Shown here piece after piece: positions 7,925-16,255 of a stretch of DNA of 64,000 nt. The stretch is from JAALLB01 sp964502215. Lineage in GTDB: Bacteria > Pseudomonadota > Alphaproteobacteria > Rhizobiales > Rhizobiaceae. The position numbers were made by a program, and so were the translations under genes. The notes under the pieces are model-generated. The model was not told where the DNA came from. It saw only the letters and a list, made by a program, of their open reading frames with translations, and did not search any database. Numbering within the stretch: the first letter of the stretch is position 1; each line of letters starts with the position of its first letter. Location: the NCBI GenBank assembly GCA_964502215.1, contig CAZCUN010000012.1, forward strand, positions 1-64,000, written 5' to 3'.

Positions 7925-8617
7925 ATGACTCCTAAAGATCGCTTAATTGTTCCGCTTGATGTACCAACGGTTATGGATGCTGAGGCGATGGTGGAGACTT
8001 TGGGCGACACGGTTTCTTTTTACAAAATTGGTCATCAGTTGGCATTTGCAGGCGGCTTAAATTTTATCCGCGAACTGCGTGATATGGGTAAACACATCTT
8101 CCTTGATATGAAGCTTTTGGATATCGACAATACCATTACAAAGGGTGTTGAGAATATTGTTAAAATGGGCGTTCAAATGACCACCATTCACGCTTATCCA
8201 AATGCTATGAAAGCAGCAGTTGAAGCTGCAAAAGGATCAGACCTTTGTTTGTTGGGTGTAACGGTAATGACATCGCTTAATGATGAAGATTTAACAAATG
8301 CAGGTTATGCGCATAAAGCAACGGATTTGGTTTTAAAACGTGCTCAACAAGCAAGTGATATTGGCATGGGCGGCATTGTTGCTTCCGCCCAAGAGTCCCA
8401 AGATATCCGTAAAATCATAAAACCAGATATGGCAATTGTTACACCTGGCATCAGACCAAAAGGAGCAGATGTTGGTGATCAAAAACGGGTTATGACACCA
8501 GCAGATGCAATTTCTGCAGGTTCTACACATCTTGTTGTAGGGCGTCCAATTACAGGTGTAAGTGATCCAAAACAAGCAGCTCATAATGTAATTGATGAGA
8601 TAGCCTCTGCCTTGTAA
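7925..8617 (+). CDS. pyrF: PyrF, orotidine 5'-phosphate decarboxylase
   Basis: Last step of UMP synthesis: decarboxylation of OMP. The 230-residue barrel has the catalytic cluster FLDMKLLDID (Asp-Lys-Asp), the UMP phosphate region VTPGIRPKGADVGDQKR and the final GRPITGVSDP. It starts two bases after the broken FMN reductase and shares its direction, so it is likely read from the dnaJ side. Placement close to dnaJ is common in rhizobia. Confidence 0.97.
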   Translation: MTPKDRLIVPLDVPTVMDAEAMVETLGDTVSFYKIGHQLAFAGGLNFIRELRDMGKHIFLDMKLLDIDNTITKGVENIVKMGVQMTTIHAYPNAMKAAVEAAKGSDLCLLGVTVMTSLNDEDLTNAGYAHKATDLVLKRAQQASDIGMGGIVASAQESQDIRKIIKPDMAIVTPGIRPKGADVGDQKRVMTPADAISAGSTHLVVGRPITGVSDPKQAAHNVIDEIASAL

Positions 8618-8726
8618 GGCGAAAACTTACCCCAAAACCCTTGAAAACAGCCATTTCAATACCTACCTTAAGGTCAAGTAAGGCTGAGCCATACTGGTTC
8701 GCCTACTTTTTGCAGAGGATTTAAAC

Positions 8727-9158
8727 ATGACTAATTCAATGATCCGCCCAGCATGGACGCCAGTAACAATTGCCATGATGGTAATCGGTTTCATGATTGC
8801 ATGGCCATTGGGTTTTGCTATGATTGCTTATATTATTTGGGGCGATCGCCTTGAGGTTTTCAAGCAGGATGTGAATAAAGCAACGGATAAAGTTGCTGAC
8901 ACATTTAAGTCTGCTACCAGCCCTTCAAGAGCGCCTTATTCAGGCAATGCAGCTTTTGATGAGTGGCGTGAAGTTGAGCTTGAAAGATTGCAAGAAGAAC
9001 GCAGAAAACTAGATGAGACAATGGCTGAATTTGATAGCTACCAAAGTGATTTACGACGTGCGCGTGATAAAGAAGAGTTTGACGAGTTTTTAAAATCACG
9101 TAAGCGCAAACCTGCGCCGCGTTCAAACAAATCAGGCGGCGGTACGATTGAAGGCTAA
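8727..9158 (+). CDS. DUF2852 membrane protein
   Basis: Conserved rhizobial protein of unknown function. One long hydrophobic stretch near residues 12-38 (MMVIGFMIAWPLGFAMIAYI) anchors it; the rest is a charged, probably coiled-coil cytoplasmic part (ELERLQEERRKLDETMAEFD) with a basic tail KSRKRKPAPRS. The 143 residues match the DUF2852 pattern I know, starting RPAWTPVTIA. It has its own 109-base upstream region, a GAGGA ribosome-binding site and a terminator after it, so it is probably monocistronic. Confidence 0.85.
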   Translation: MTNSMIRPAWTPVTIAMMVIGFMIAWPLGFAMIAYIIWGDRLEVFKQDVNKATDKVADTFKSATSPSRAPYSGNAAFDEWREVELERLQEERRKLDETMAEFDSYQSDLRRARDKEEFDEFLKSRKRKPAPRSNKSGGGTIEG

Positions 9159-9194
9159 TCGCGCCAACATTACAGTCAAGCAAACCTAATTCTA

Positions 9195-9223
9195 AAGTGG
9201 GGATTTCAATCTCCGCTTTTTTT
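9195..9223 (+). terminator. Intrinsic terminator after the DUF2852 gene
   Basis: AAGTGGGGA at 9195-9203 pairs with TCTCCGCTT at 9210-9218 (two G-U pairs, six-base loop) and runs into seven T ending at 9223. Confidence 0.85.
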
Positions 9224-9261
9224 GTTTTCTCAATTCAAAAAGAATCGCTTATTATAGAAAA

Positions 9262-10005
9262 ATGGCCTTTTCCTTTTTCAGACAACTTCAAAAACGCGAC
9301 CGTGATTTCACAATAGAAATTGACGGCCAAGACTTGCCCGTCAAAGTGGTTGAGAATGAACGCGCAAAGCGTATTACTCTACGCCTTTTTCCTACAGGCG
9401 ATGGTTTGAAAGTAACAACACCTAGCCATGTAAGCGATGATGAAATTGAAGAATTTGTTCAGCGTAACCGTCATTGGGCGGCAACTAGAATTGCTAGGTT
9501 GCCAAAACGCATTGAACTCAATCACGGTGCAACAATTCCCTTCAAAGGCATAGAACATACGATCATACCAAGCGGCAACCTGCGTGGTTTAGTGCAAGTA
9601 AAAGTACAAGATGATGTGCCAGTTTTAGTTGTACCAGGAGAGGCATCTACAACAAGTCGAAAGCTAGTTTCTTTCATGAAGCGTGAAGCACGTTCAGCAC
9701 TGGATGAAGTCGTAAACATTCATGCCAATAAAATTGGCATTAGACCAAAGCAAATCAGGATTACGGATACCACAAGTCGATGGGGGTCATGTTCTTCGAC
9801 CAGAACACTGTCATTTTCTTGGCGCATCATTATGGCACCACCAGAAGTCTTAAATTATTTGGCAGCCCATGAGGTGGCGCATTTAAGAGAGATGAATCAT
9901 TCAGATCGTTTTTGGAATTTAACCCGAGAACTTTGCCCCGATACCGATCTTCAAAAAATATGGCTCCGCACCCATGGTGCGAAGCTTCATGCAGTAAGCA
10001 TATAG
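9262..10005 (+). CDS. YgjP-like (DUF45) M48-family metallopeptidase
   Basis: Predicted zinc metalloprotease of the SprT/YgjP type; substrate unknown. The 247 residues end in the domain RWGSCSSTRTLSFSWRIIMAP, then the zinc site H203-E-V-A-H207 with third ligand candidate H213 (MNHSDRFW). No signal peptide or membrane segment is seen, so it is cytoplasmic. The preceding terminator shows it is an independent unit. Rhizobial genomes normally carry this gene close to lspA or DUF2852, but that does not reveal its role. Confidence 0.9.
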   Translation: MAFSFFRQLQKRDRDFTIEIDGQDLPVKVVENERAKRITLRLFPTGDGLKVTTPSHVSDDEIEEFVQRNRHWAATRIARLPKRIELNHGATIPFKGIEHTIIPSGNLRGLVQVKVQDDVPVLVVPGEASTTSRKLVSFMKREARSALDEVVNIHANKIGIRPKQIRITDTTSRWGSCSSTRTLSFSWRIIMAPPEVLNYLAAHEVAHLREMNHSDRFWNLTRELCPDTDLQKIWLRTHGAKLHAVSI

Positions 10006-10022
10006 CTTAGTATGTTGTGTGT

Positions 10023-10124
10023 TTATCCAATTAGATAAACAATGAAAGCCAAGACCAGGCAAATTATTAGACCCCAGAAAAAGACTGACCATGCATTGTC
10101 TTTATAGTGTGATACTTCATTCAT
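10023..10124 (-). CDS. 33-residue single-span membrane protein
   Basis: A short frame on the minus strand, ATG at 10124 to TAA at 10023, encodes MNEVSHYKDNAWSVFF followed by a hydrophobic helix (about residues 13-32, WSVFFWGLIICLVLAFIVYL) and a final IG. A very good ribosome-binding site (AAAGGGAGAA) lies at the right distance. The short charged head and single helix suggest an inner-membrane miniprotein, perhaps a subunit or regulator of a larger complex. I do not recognise a family. It stands alone between two plus-strand genes. Confidence 0.6.
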   Translation of the reverse strand: MNEVSHYKDNAWSVFFWGLIICLVLAFIVYLIG

Positions 10125-10259
10125 GTTTTTTCTCCCTTTAAATAATGCGGCAGGTTTATGCTTTCGCATGTCACTTGCATCTGCTATCTCAGTTTTATTC
10201 GAAAAATTGCTAAATGACTATAGGTAAATTAGCTTTAAACCCGTTGGAGAGGCAAGCGC

Positions 10260-11282
10260 TTGCCAAAGCCTAATCATAAACCCAAAAAACAAAAAACGGA
10301 AAAGCTGCAATTCAAGTCCGATCAGCGACCTGACGAGAAGCTTCAAGAAAATTCAAAACCGCAATTTGTCTCACGCAAACGCCTAAAAGATGTTTGCCCA
10401 TTGGTCTTGGAGAACAAGCCAAATGATGATTATGCGCTTTTGGACAGCGGTAATGGTTTAAAATTAGAGCGCTATGGCAAATTAAAAATTATCCGCCCAG
10501 AGGCACAAGCCATTTGGCAACCTCAACACGCAGCCCAAGAGTGGCAAAGTGTAGATGCTATCTTTACAGGCGACACCACAGAAGAAGGGGCAGGGCGCTG
10601 GGCATTTCCAAAAAAACAATTGCCCGAAACCTGGCCACTCAGTTGGGATGGTATTAATTATCTTGGACGTTTTACGTCTTTTCGCCATGTTGGTGTTTTT
10701 CCAGAACAAGCAACCCATTGGAAGTTTATGGAAGAAAAAATCAAAGAGCGTTTATCTCAAGGTAAAGAGTTTAAAGTTCTGAATTTGTTTGGCTACACAG
10801 GCCTTGCCTCACTTGTCGCCGCGCGTGCTGGCGCACATGTCACGCATGTAGACGCTTCCAAAAAAGCAATTTTATGGGCACGTGAAAACCAAGATGATGC
10901 AGATTTAGGCGACAAACCCATCCGCTGGATATGCGAAGATGCAGTTCGTTTTTGCGAACGTGAAGTGCGTCGCGGAAATTATTACGATGGTATTTTGCTT
11001 GATCCACCTGCTTATGGCCGTGGGCCAAAAGGTGAGGTCTGGCAGCTCTTTGATGACCTACCGCACATGTTAGATTTAGTCAGAGGTATCACCAATGAAA
11101 ATTCCTCTTTTGTAGTTTTGACATCCTATGCAATTAGAGCTTCATTTTATGCCATGCATGAAATTATGCAGGAAAAATTTGGAGACTACGATGGCGAACT
11201 TCAATCTGGTGAATTAGTGTTAAAAACAGAACATAGCGACCGCCTTCTTTCAACATCAATGTTTAGTAGGTGGGTTTCATAA
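10260..11282 (+). CDS. Class I SAM-dependent (RlmI-like) methyltransferase
   Basis: Probable RNA methyltransferase. The Rossmann core carries the SAM loop LNLFGYTGLASLVAARAGA (about residues 178-196), VTHVDASKKAILWARENQ, ICEDAVRF and the catalytic motif LLDPPAYGRGPKGEVW (near residue 250), resembling the RlmI family. The N terminus is lysine-rich (PKPNHKPKKQK). The start is TTG at 10260, supported by GGAGAGG seven bases upstream. Its stop overlaps the next ATG by one base (TAATG), coupling it to a second RNA methyltransferase. Target base unknown. Confidence 0.88.
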   Translation: MPKPNHKPKKQKTEKLQFKSDQRPDEKLQENSKPQFVSRKRLKDVCPLVLENKPNDDYALLDSGNGLKLERYGKLKIIRPEAQAIWQPQHAAQEWQSVDAIFTGDTTEEGAGRWAFPKKQLPETWPLSWDGINYLGRFTSFRHVGVFPEQATHWKFMEEKIKERLSQGKEFKVLNLFGYTGLASLVAARAGAHVTHVDASKKAILWARENQDDADLGDKPIRWICEDAVRFCEREVRRGNYYDGILLDPPAYGRGPKGEVWQLFDDLPHMLDLVRGITNENSSFVVLTSYAIRASFYAMHEIMQEKFGDYDGELQSGELVLKTEHSDRLLSTSMFSRWVS

Positions 11283-12124
11283 TGAATGATGTCGCACAAA
11301 AAAGACCGGGTCGAATTTTTGAAATTACGGCTGTTTCTAACCCCCGCATAAAATCTATCAAAGCATTGTCACAAAAAAAGAACCGCGATCAAGAAGGGAC
11401 GTTTTTGGTAGAAGGTATGAAGCTGGTACGCGATGCTTTTGAAAACGGTTGGGAAATTGAAACGCTGATTTATGCCGCAACCACAAATGATAATGTACAA
11501 GTGACAGAACTTGCAGCTAAACTTCGTGTAGCTGGCGCTGATATTTTAGAAGTAAACGAGAAAGTGCTTTCTTCTATTACGCGTAGAGATAATCCTCAGA
11601 TGGTTGTGGGCGTGATGCGCCAACGTTGGCAGTCAGCACCTCAAAAAATAACCCATGCTGAGAGCGTTTGGATTGCACTTGACCGGGTTCGCGATCCTGG
11701 CAATTTAGGTACAATTATCAGAACAGCAGATGCAGCAGGTGTTGAAGGCATTATTTTGGTTGGTGAAACAACGGATCCTTTTTCACTCGAAGCAACCCGC
11801 GCCAGCATGGGCTCAATTTTCAATGTGCCTTTGGATCGTATGGAAGTTGATGAGTTTTTGAAATGGCGTATATCTTGGGAAGGTATAGTGGTAGGAACGC
11901 ACCTTGAAGGGGCAACAGATTTCAGAACGATTGATTATAAAGGCCAACCTGTTTTACTTTTGATGGGGAATGAGCAACAGGGTTTACCAGAAGAATTAGC
12001 TGCAACCTGTGATAAGTTGGCGCTTATCCCAATGCATGGTGCAGCAGATTCGCTTAATCTAGCCATCGCAACAGGCGTTATGTTATTTCACATGGGTAAG
12101 AAATTACCATCATTAGAAAGTTAA
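11282..12124 (+). CDS. TrmH/SpoU-family RNA 2'-O-methyltransferase
   Basis: SPOUT-class enzyme that likely methylates ribose in rRNA or tRNA. The N-terminal part (SNPRIKSIKAL) is a substrate-binding L30e-like domain; the C-terminal knot has the three SpoU motifs: DRVRDPGNLGTIIRTADAAG, LLMGNEQQGLP and IPMHGAADSLNLAIATGVML. About 280 residues, normal for the family. The ATG at 11282 overlaps the previous stop; a longer GTG start at 11270 is less likely. lspA starts six bases later, forming one transcription unit. Confidence 0.93.
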   Translation: MNDVAQKRPGRIFEITAVSNPRIKSIKALSQKKNRDQEGTFLVEGMKLVRDAFENGWEIETLIYAATTNDNVQVTELAAKLRVAGADILEVNEKVLSSITRRDNPQMVVGVMRQRWQSAPQKITHAESVWIALDRVRDPGNLGTIIRTADAAGVEGIILVGETTDPFSLEATRASMGSIFNVPLDRMEVDEFLKWRISWEGIVVGTHLEGATDFRTIDYKGQPVLLLMGNEQQGLPEELAATCDKLALIPMHGAADSLNLAIATGVMLFHMGKKLPSLES

Positions 12125-12130
12125 ACTTAG

Positions 12131-12637
12131 ATGCGAGTTTATTGGACAATCCTTATTGTTATTTTGGTTATGGTTGATCAACTATCTAAGTGGATGGTCG
12201 AAACCATGTTGCCGCTACAACAGCAAGTAGAGGTAATTCCGTTCTTCAGCCTGTTTAGAACGTATAATTTTGGTGTTGCTTTTTCCTTTTTAGATGGGCT
12301 TGGTCAATGGCCTTTAGTTGCCATGACAGCTGTAATTATTGGATTTGTATTTTGGCTTTGGCGCAGTGTAGAATTAGATCGCAGTCTGTCAGAACTTGGT
12401 TATGCACTTATCATTAGTGGCGCAATCGGAAATCTGATTGACCGTGCTTGGCTTGGCAAAGTTGTCGACATGATTTTATTTCACATTGATAGTTTCGATT
12501 TTAGGTTTGCAGTTTTTAATCTGGCAGATACATTCATAACAATTGGTGCAATTGCCATTATCATTGATGAATATCGTATATGGCAAAAGACACGTAAATT
12601 AGACAAAGAACACAATAAGGAAGTTCAAGATGGCTGA
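12131..12637 (+). CDS. lspA: LspA, lipoprotein signal peptidase (SPase II)
   Basis: Inner-membrane aspartyl protease that cleaves signal peptides from diacylglyceryl-modified prolipoproteins. Four membrane helices are visible in 168 residues. Conserved features are NFGVAFS, GAIGNLIDR, VVDM with catalytic D113 and FNLAD with catalytic D133. It follows the SpoU methyltransferase closely, and its 3' end overlaps the start of the next gene by eight bases. A likely client, an L,D-transpeptidase lipoprotein, is encoded at 16256. Confidence 0.96.
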   Translation: MRVYWTILIVILVMVDQLSKWMVETMLPLQQQVEVIPFFSLFRTYNFGVAFSFLDGLGQWPLVAMTAVIIGFVFWLWRSVELDRSLSELGYALIISGAIGNLIDRAWLGKVVDMILFHIDSFDFRFAVFNLADTFITIGAIAIIIDEYRIWQKTRKLDKEHNKEVQDG

Positions 12638-13625
12638 TACATTCAAGGCAATTCAAGTCTCACGTGATGAGGAAAAAAAGCAATCCGTCAACATCATTGA
12701 GCTGACGAATGATGATTTGATGGAAGGTAATGTTACGGTTGAAGTTGAAGCAACAACGGTAAACTATAAAGACGGTTTGGCCATTACGGGCAAAAGCCCT
12801 GTCATTCGTCATTGGCCTATGGTGCCAGGCATTGATTTGGTTGGAACTGTTCTTGAGACATCCTCTTCAGAATTTGCTGCTGGTGACAAAGTTTTACTAA
12901 ATGGTTTTGGTGTGGGTGAAGTGCATTGGGGTGGTTATGCGCAACGTGCAAGATTAAATTCTGATTGGCTTATCAAACTACCATCAGGCATTGAAGCCAA
13001 ACAAGCCATGGGCGTTGGTACGGCTGGTTATACTGCCATGCTATGTGTCATGGCGTTAGAGCGTTATGGTATAACACCAGCATCAGGCCCAATCATTGTA
13101 ACAGGTGCAAACGGTGGCGTAGGTTCGGTTGCAATCTCTATTCTGTCTAAACTGGGTTATCATGTTATTGCCTCAACAGGCCGTGTTGATGAAAGTGATT
13201 TCTTAAAAGAATTAGGCGCTAGCGAAATTATTGATCGTGCAGAACTTTCAGAAGCTGGCCGTCCACTTGGTAAAGAACGTTGGGCAGGCGGCATTGATGC
13301 GGTAGGTTCACACACGTTAGTTAATTTACTTGCACAAACAAATTATGGAGGAGCAGTCGCTGCTTGTGGTTTGGCGCAAGGCTTTGACCTTCCAGCAACG
13401 GTAATGCCATTTATTCTACGTGGTGTAGCACTCTTAGGCGTTGATTCGGTCATGGCTTCAAAAGAGTTGCGCAAGGAAGCCTGGGGAAGACTGGCAACAG
13501 ATCTCGATATGTCAAAACTTGAAGCGCTTACAACTGAAATTGGATTTGATGACATCATTCAAACTGCAAGTGACATTGTAGATGGAAAAGTTCGCGGCCG
13601 TGTAATTGTTGATATGAAAGCTTAA
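12630..13625 (+). CDS. acuI: AcuI/YhdH-type acrylyl-CoA reductase, MDR family
   Basis: NADPH-dependent medium-chain reductase; AcuI enzymes reduce toxic acryloyl-CoA to propionyl-CoA, for example in DMSP or 3-hydroxypropionate use. 331 residues with the family opening VNYKDGLAITGKSPVIR and VPGIDLVGTV, the nucleotide loop VTGANGGVGSVAISIL (about residues 150-165), and VAACGLAQGFDLPATVMPFILRGV. It lacks the zinc ligands of alcohol dehydrogenases. The start overlaps lspA. No DMSP lyase is nearby, so it may act generally on acryloyl-CoA. Assignment to AcuI rather than a close paralogue is by sequence memory. Confidence 0.85.
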   Translation: MADTFKAIQVSRDEEKKQSVNIIELTNDDLMEGNVTVEVEATTVNYKDGLAITGKSPVIRHWPMVPGIDLVGTVLETSSSEFAAGDKVLLNGFGVGEVHWGGYAQRARLNSDWLIKLPSGIEAKQAMGVGTAGYTAMLCVMALERYGITPASGPIIVTGANGGVGSVAISILSKLGYHVIASTGRVDESDFLKELGASEIIDRAELSEAGRPLGKERWAGGIDAVGSHTLVNLLAQTNYGGAVAACGLAQGFDLPATVMPFILRGVALLGVDSVMASKELRKEAWGRLATDLDMSKLEALTTEIGFDDIIQTASDIVDGKVRGRVIVDMKA

Positions 13626-13644
13626 CTAAATTCAGGAGTAGCTT

Positions 13645-14952
13645 TTGGCGCTTGCAGAATTAACGGACATAAATCAGCGAGGCCTCAGTCATAACCTGAG
13701 GCTTAATACGCTCATTAATGTCAGGTGGCTGGCTATTCTTGGTCAGGCAAGCGCTGTTTTTGTCGTTTGGCAATTGCTTGGCTTTAACTTTGAGCCAGTG
13801 TTTTGTTTCGCTCTTATTTCAGTTTCTGTATTCGTAAATCTTTTTCTAAAATTTAGATATCCAGCTAATCAAAGAGTATCCTCCAAGGCGTCTGTGGTAT
13901 TACTCGCCTATGATATAATTCAATTGGCAATGCTGTTATTTTTAACAGGTGGATTACAAAACCCCTTTTCCTTTTTATTGCTGGTTCCTGTTGTTATTTC
14001 TGCAACAGCGCTTTCAATAAAATACACAATGTTTTTAGGAGTTTTGGCGATTGCGTGTACTTCGTTATTGGCATTTTATCACTTACCTTTGCCTTGGCTT
14101 GAAGGTGTAACGCTTAGACTTCCAAATATTTATATTGGGGGTATGTGGTTTGCGATTATTTCAAGTCTGTCTTTTACCGCTGTTTATGCTTTTCGGGTTG
14201 CCGATGAAGCACGCAAACTTTCTGATGCACTTGCAGCAACTGAATTAGTTTTACAGCGCGAGCAACATTTAACAAATTTAGATGGACTTGCCGCTGCCGC
14301 AGCTCATGAATTAGGTACGCCACTTGCAACAATTGCATTAGTATCAAAGGAAATGACAAGAGAACTCAAAGAAGGTTCTCAGATGTATGATGATGCGGCA
14401 TTGCTTCGTAGTCAGGCAGAACGCTGCCGTGATATTTTACAAAAACTAACGTCTCTATCAAGTGAAGGAGACCGCCACATTGGCACAATGCCCTTTACAG
14501 CTTTTATGGAAGAAATTGCCGAACCACACAGGAATTTTGGCGTATCGGTTAAAATTGAAAAACCTAAAGAAGACAATGTTCCAAATTGTTTGAGGAATGC
14601 AGGAATACTTTATGGGTTAGGAAATATCGTAGAAAACGCTGTCGATTATGCAAATGAAAAAGTACTACTAAAAGCCGATTGGGATGATGATAATATTTGG
14701 GTAAAAGTAATTGATGATGGCCGTGGTTTTGATGATGAAGTGTTGGCTAGAATTGGAGATCCATTTGTTACTAAACGTTCAAAATCTACTCAAAGTGGGG
14801 GTTTGGGTTTAGGGTTATTTATTGCAAAGACTTTGCTTGAAAGAAGTGGCGCAGATCTCACTTTTGAAAATGATTTTGGAAACCAGTTTGGCGGTGCATC
14901 GGTTTTTATTAAATGGCCAAGAGATGCAATTGAAGCAAATATGATTAAATAA
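13645..14952 (+). CDS. regB: RegB/PrrB/ActS redox-sensing histidine kinase
   Basis: Membrane kinase that signals quinone-pool and cysteine redox state to RegA. Six membrane helices fill residues 25-185. The quinone-sensing heptad GGLQNPF is at 102-108, the phosphorylated His at 221 in AAHELGTPL, the redox-active Cys at 261 in AERCRDIL, and ATP-binding boxes NIVENAVDYA, DDGRGF and GGLGLGLF follow. The start is TTG at 13645 with AGGAG upstream. Unlike Rhodobacter, no senC separates it from regA. Confidence 0.95.
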   Translation: MALAELTDINQRGLSHNLRLNTLINVRWLAILGQASAVFVVWQLLGFNFEPVFCFALISVSVFVNLFLKFRYPANQRVSSKASVVLLAYDIIQLAMLLFLTGGLQNPFSFLLLVPVVISATALSIKYTMFLGVLAIACTSLLAFYHLPLPWLEGVTLRLPNIYIGGMWFAIISSLSFTAVYAFRVADEARKLSDALAATELVLQREQHLTNLDGLAAAAAHELGTPLATIALVSKEMTRELKEGSQMYDDAALLRSQAERCRDILQKLTSLSSEGDRHIGTMPFTAFMEEIAEPHRNFGVSVKIEKPKEDNVPNCLRNAGILYGLGNIVENAVDYANEKVLLKADWDDDNIWVKVIDDGRGFDDEVLARIGDPFVTKRSKSTQSGGLGLGLFIAKTLLERSGADLTFENDFGNQFGGASVFIKWPRDAIEANMIK

Positions 14953-15029
14953 TTTTAGTCTTTTTGCACCTTTGACAAATAGGGTTTGATGACCCACATA
15001 ATACTTAAAGCAACAAAAAAGATTTTAGA

Positions 15030-15590
15030 ATGACAAACTCAGCTCAAGCTCCTGAAGATATTGGCGAAAACAATAATCTATTGATTGTTGACGATGATCG
15101 CCCATTTTTGCAACGCCTTGCACGTGCGATGGAGAGCCGTGGATTTGTAGTTGAAACTGCTGAAAGTGTCACCGAAGGCATGGCCAAAATAAAAATTAAA
15201 GCGCCTGATTTTGCAGTCGTGGATATGCGTTTAAATGATGGTAATGGCCTTGATGTTATTCAGGGTATTCGGAATTTAAAACCAGATTGTAAGGCGATTA
15301 TCTTAACGGGCTATGGCAATATTGCGACAGCTGTAACAGCAGTAAAAATGGGTGCAATTGATTATCTTGCAAAACCTGCTGATGCTGATGATGTTTATAC
15401 AGCCTTAATGCGAAAACCCTCAGACAAAGCAGATCCTCCAGAAAACCCAATGTCTGCTGACCGTGTTAGGTGGGAGCATATTCAACGTGTTTATGAATTA
15501 TGTGATCGCAATGTTTCAGAAACTGCTCGACGTTTAAATATGCACCGAAGAACTTTACAGCGAATTTTGGCAAAACGCGCTCCAAGGTAA
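15030..15590 (+). CDS. regA: RegA/PrrA/ActR response regulator
   Basis: Partner of RegB; controls energy metabolism genes such as terminal oxidases, denitrification or carbon and nitrogen fixation. The receiver has the acidic pocket VDDDRP (about residues 20-25), phospho-acceptor D65 in VVDMRLNDGNG, and K in LAKPAD. A proline-rich linker leads to a Fis-type helix-turn-helix NVSETARRLNMHRRTLQRIL near the C terminus. 186 residues, the family norm. The 77-base gap from regB may carry a separate promoter. It ends two bases from convergent mmcB. Confidence 0.95.
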   Translation: MTNSAQAPEDIGENNNLLIVDDDRPFLQRLARAMESRGFVVETAESVTEGMAKIKIKAPDFAVVDMRLNDGNGLDVIQGIRNLKPDCKAIILTGYGNIATAVTAVKMGAIDYLAKPADADDVYTALMRKPSDKADPPENPMSADRVRWEHIQRVYELCDRNVSETARRLNMHRRTLQRILAKRAPR

Positions 15591-15592
15591 TT

Positions 15593-16085
15593 TTAGTCTT
15601 GCTCAGGTTCTACAAATCTTTCATGCAAGGTAAGGCGCTTTGTTCGCAATGCTGCACTTCTGGCAAAACGTAGGGTAAGTGCTTTTCTGGTTGCAGGACT
15701 CAGTTTTTGTTGTTCGGCTTCACGGATTATCTCACAACCATATTCATCAGCAAAAATAAATCCTTCTGTTTCAGGAAATATTTCCATTGGAACATCAGGG
15801 TGAGTTGCAAAATAAAATTGATCACAATACTCTTTGTATTCATGCCATTTCTTATCAGATTTGAAAATCTGCAATTGATGATTTTATCTCAATAATAATC
15901 ACGCTACCCTTGCGATTCAAACCGATTAGGTCAGCGCGCCTGCCGCCTGAAAGAGTGAGCTCTGGTAAGAAAACCATGTCGGTTGCTTTCATGCCTTTCA
16001 AAATTCCACGCCTAATTATCATCGCCATTTCAGATTGACGAGCATCAAATTCATTGGATTGGTCAGTGCTAGAAATCAAAGGCAT
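15593..16085 (-). pseudogene. mmcB: MmcB-type DNA repair protein, split by one-base frameshift
   Basis: MmcB proteins belong to the alphaproteobacterial SOS/mitomycin response and have a restriction-endonuclease-like fold. The N-terminal half (16085 to 15855) has LTLSGGRRADLIGLNRKGSVIIIEIKSS, then stops after ADFQI. The C-terminal half (SDKKWHEYKEYCDQFYFA, ATHPDVP, to RFARSAALRTKR) is in another frame. One surplus base in CAAA at about 15860-15863, beside a four-base homopolymer, explains both. Joined they make a normal protein of about 160 residues. It may be a true mutation or a sequence error. Confidence 0.83.
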
Positions 16086-16255
16086 TGATATTTTTTCATC
16101 TTTTATTGTTGTTGCTTGATTGCAACATTTCGTTAACCATTTGAAAATCCGATTAAAATTATATTGCGAATCGTAGAATATTAGTGATTTAACTTTAGTT
16201 GAAATTCCCTGTCACTCAAATTATTCAGACAGGCTCATAAATTAAGGGCATTAAA

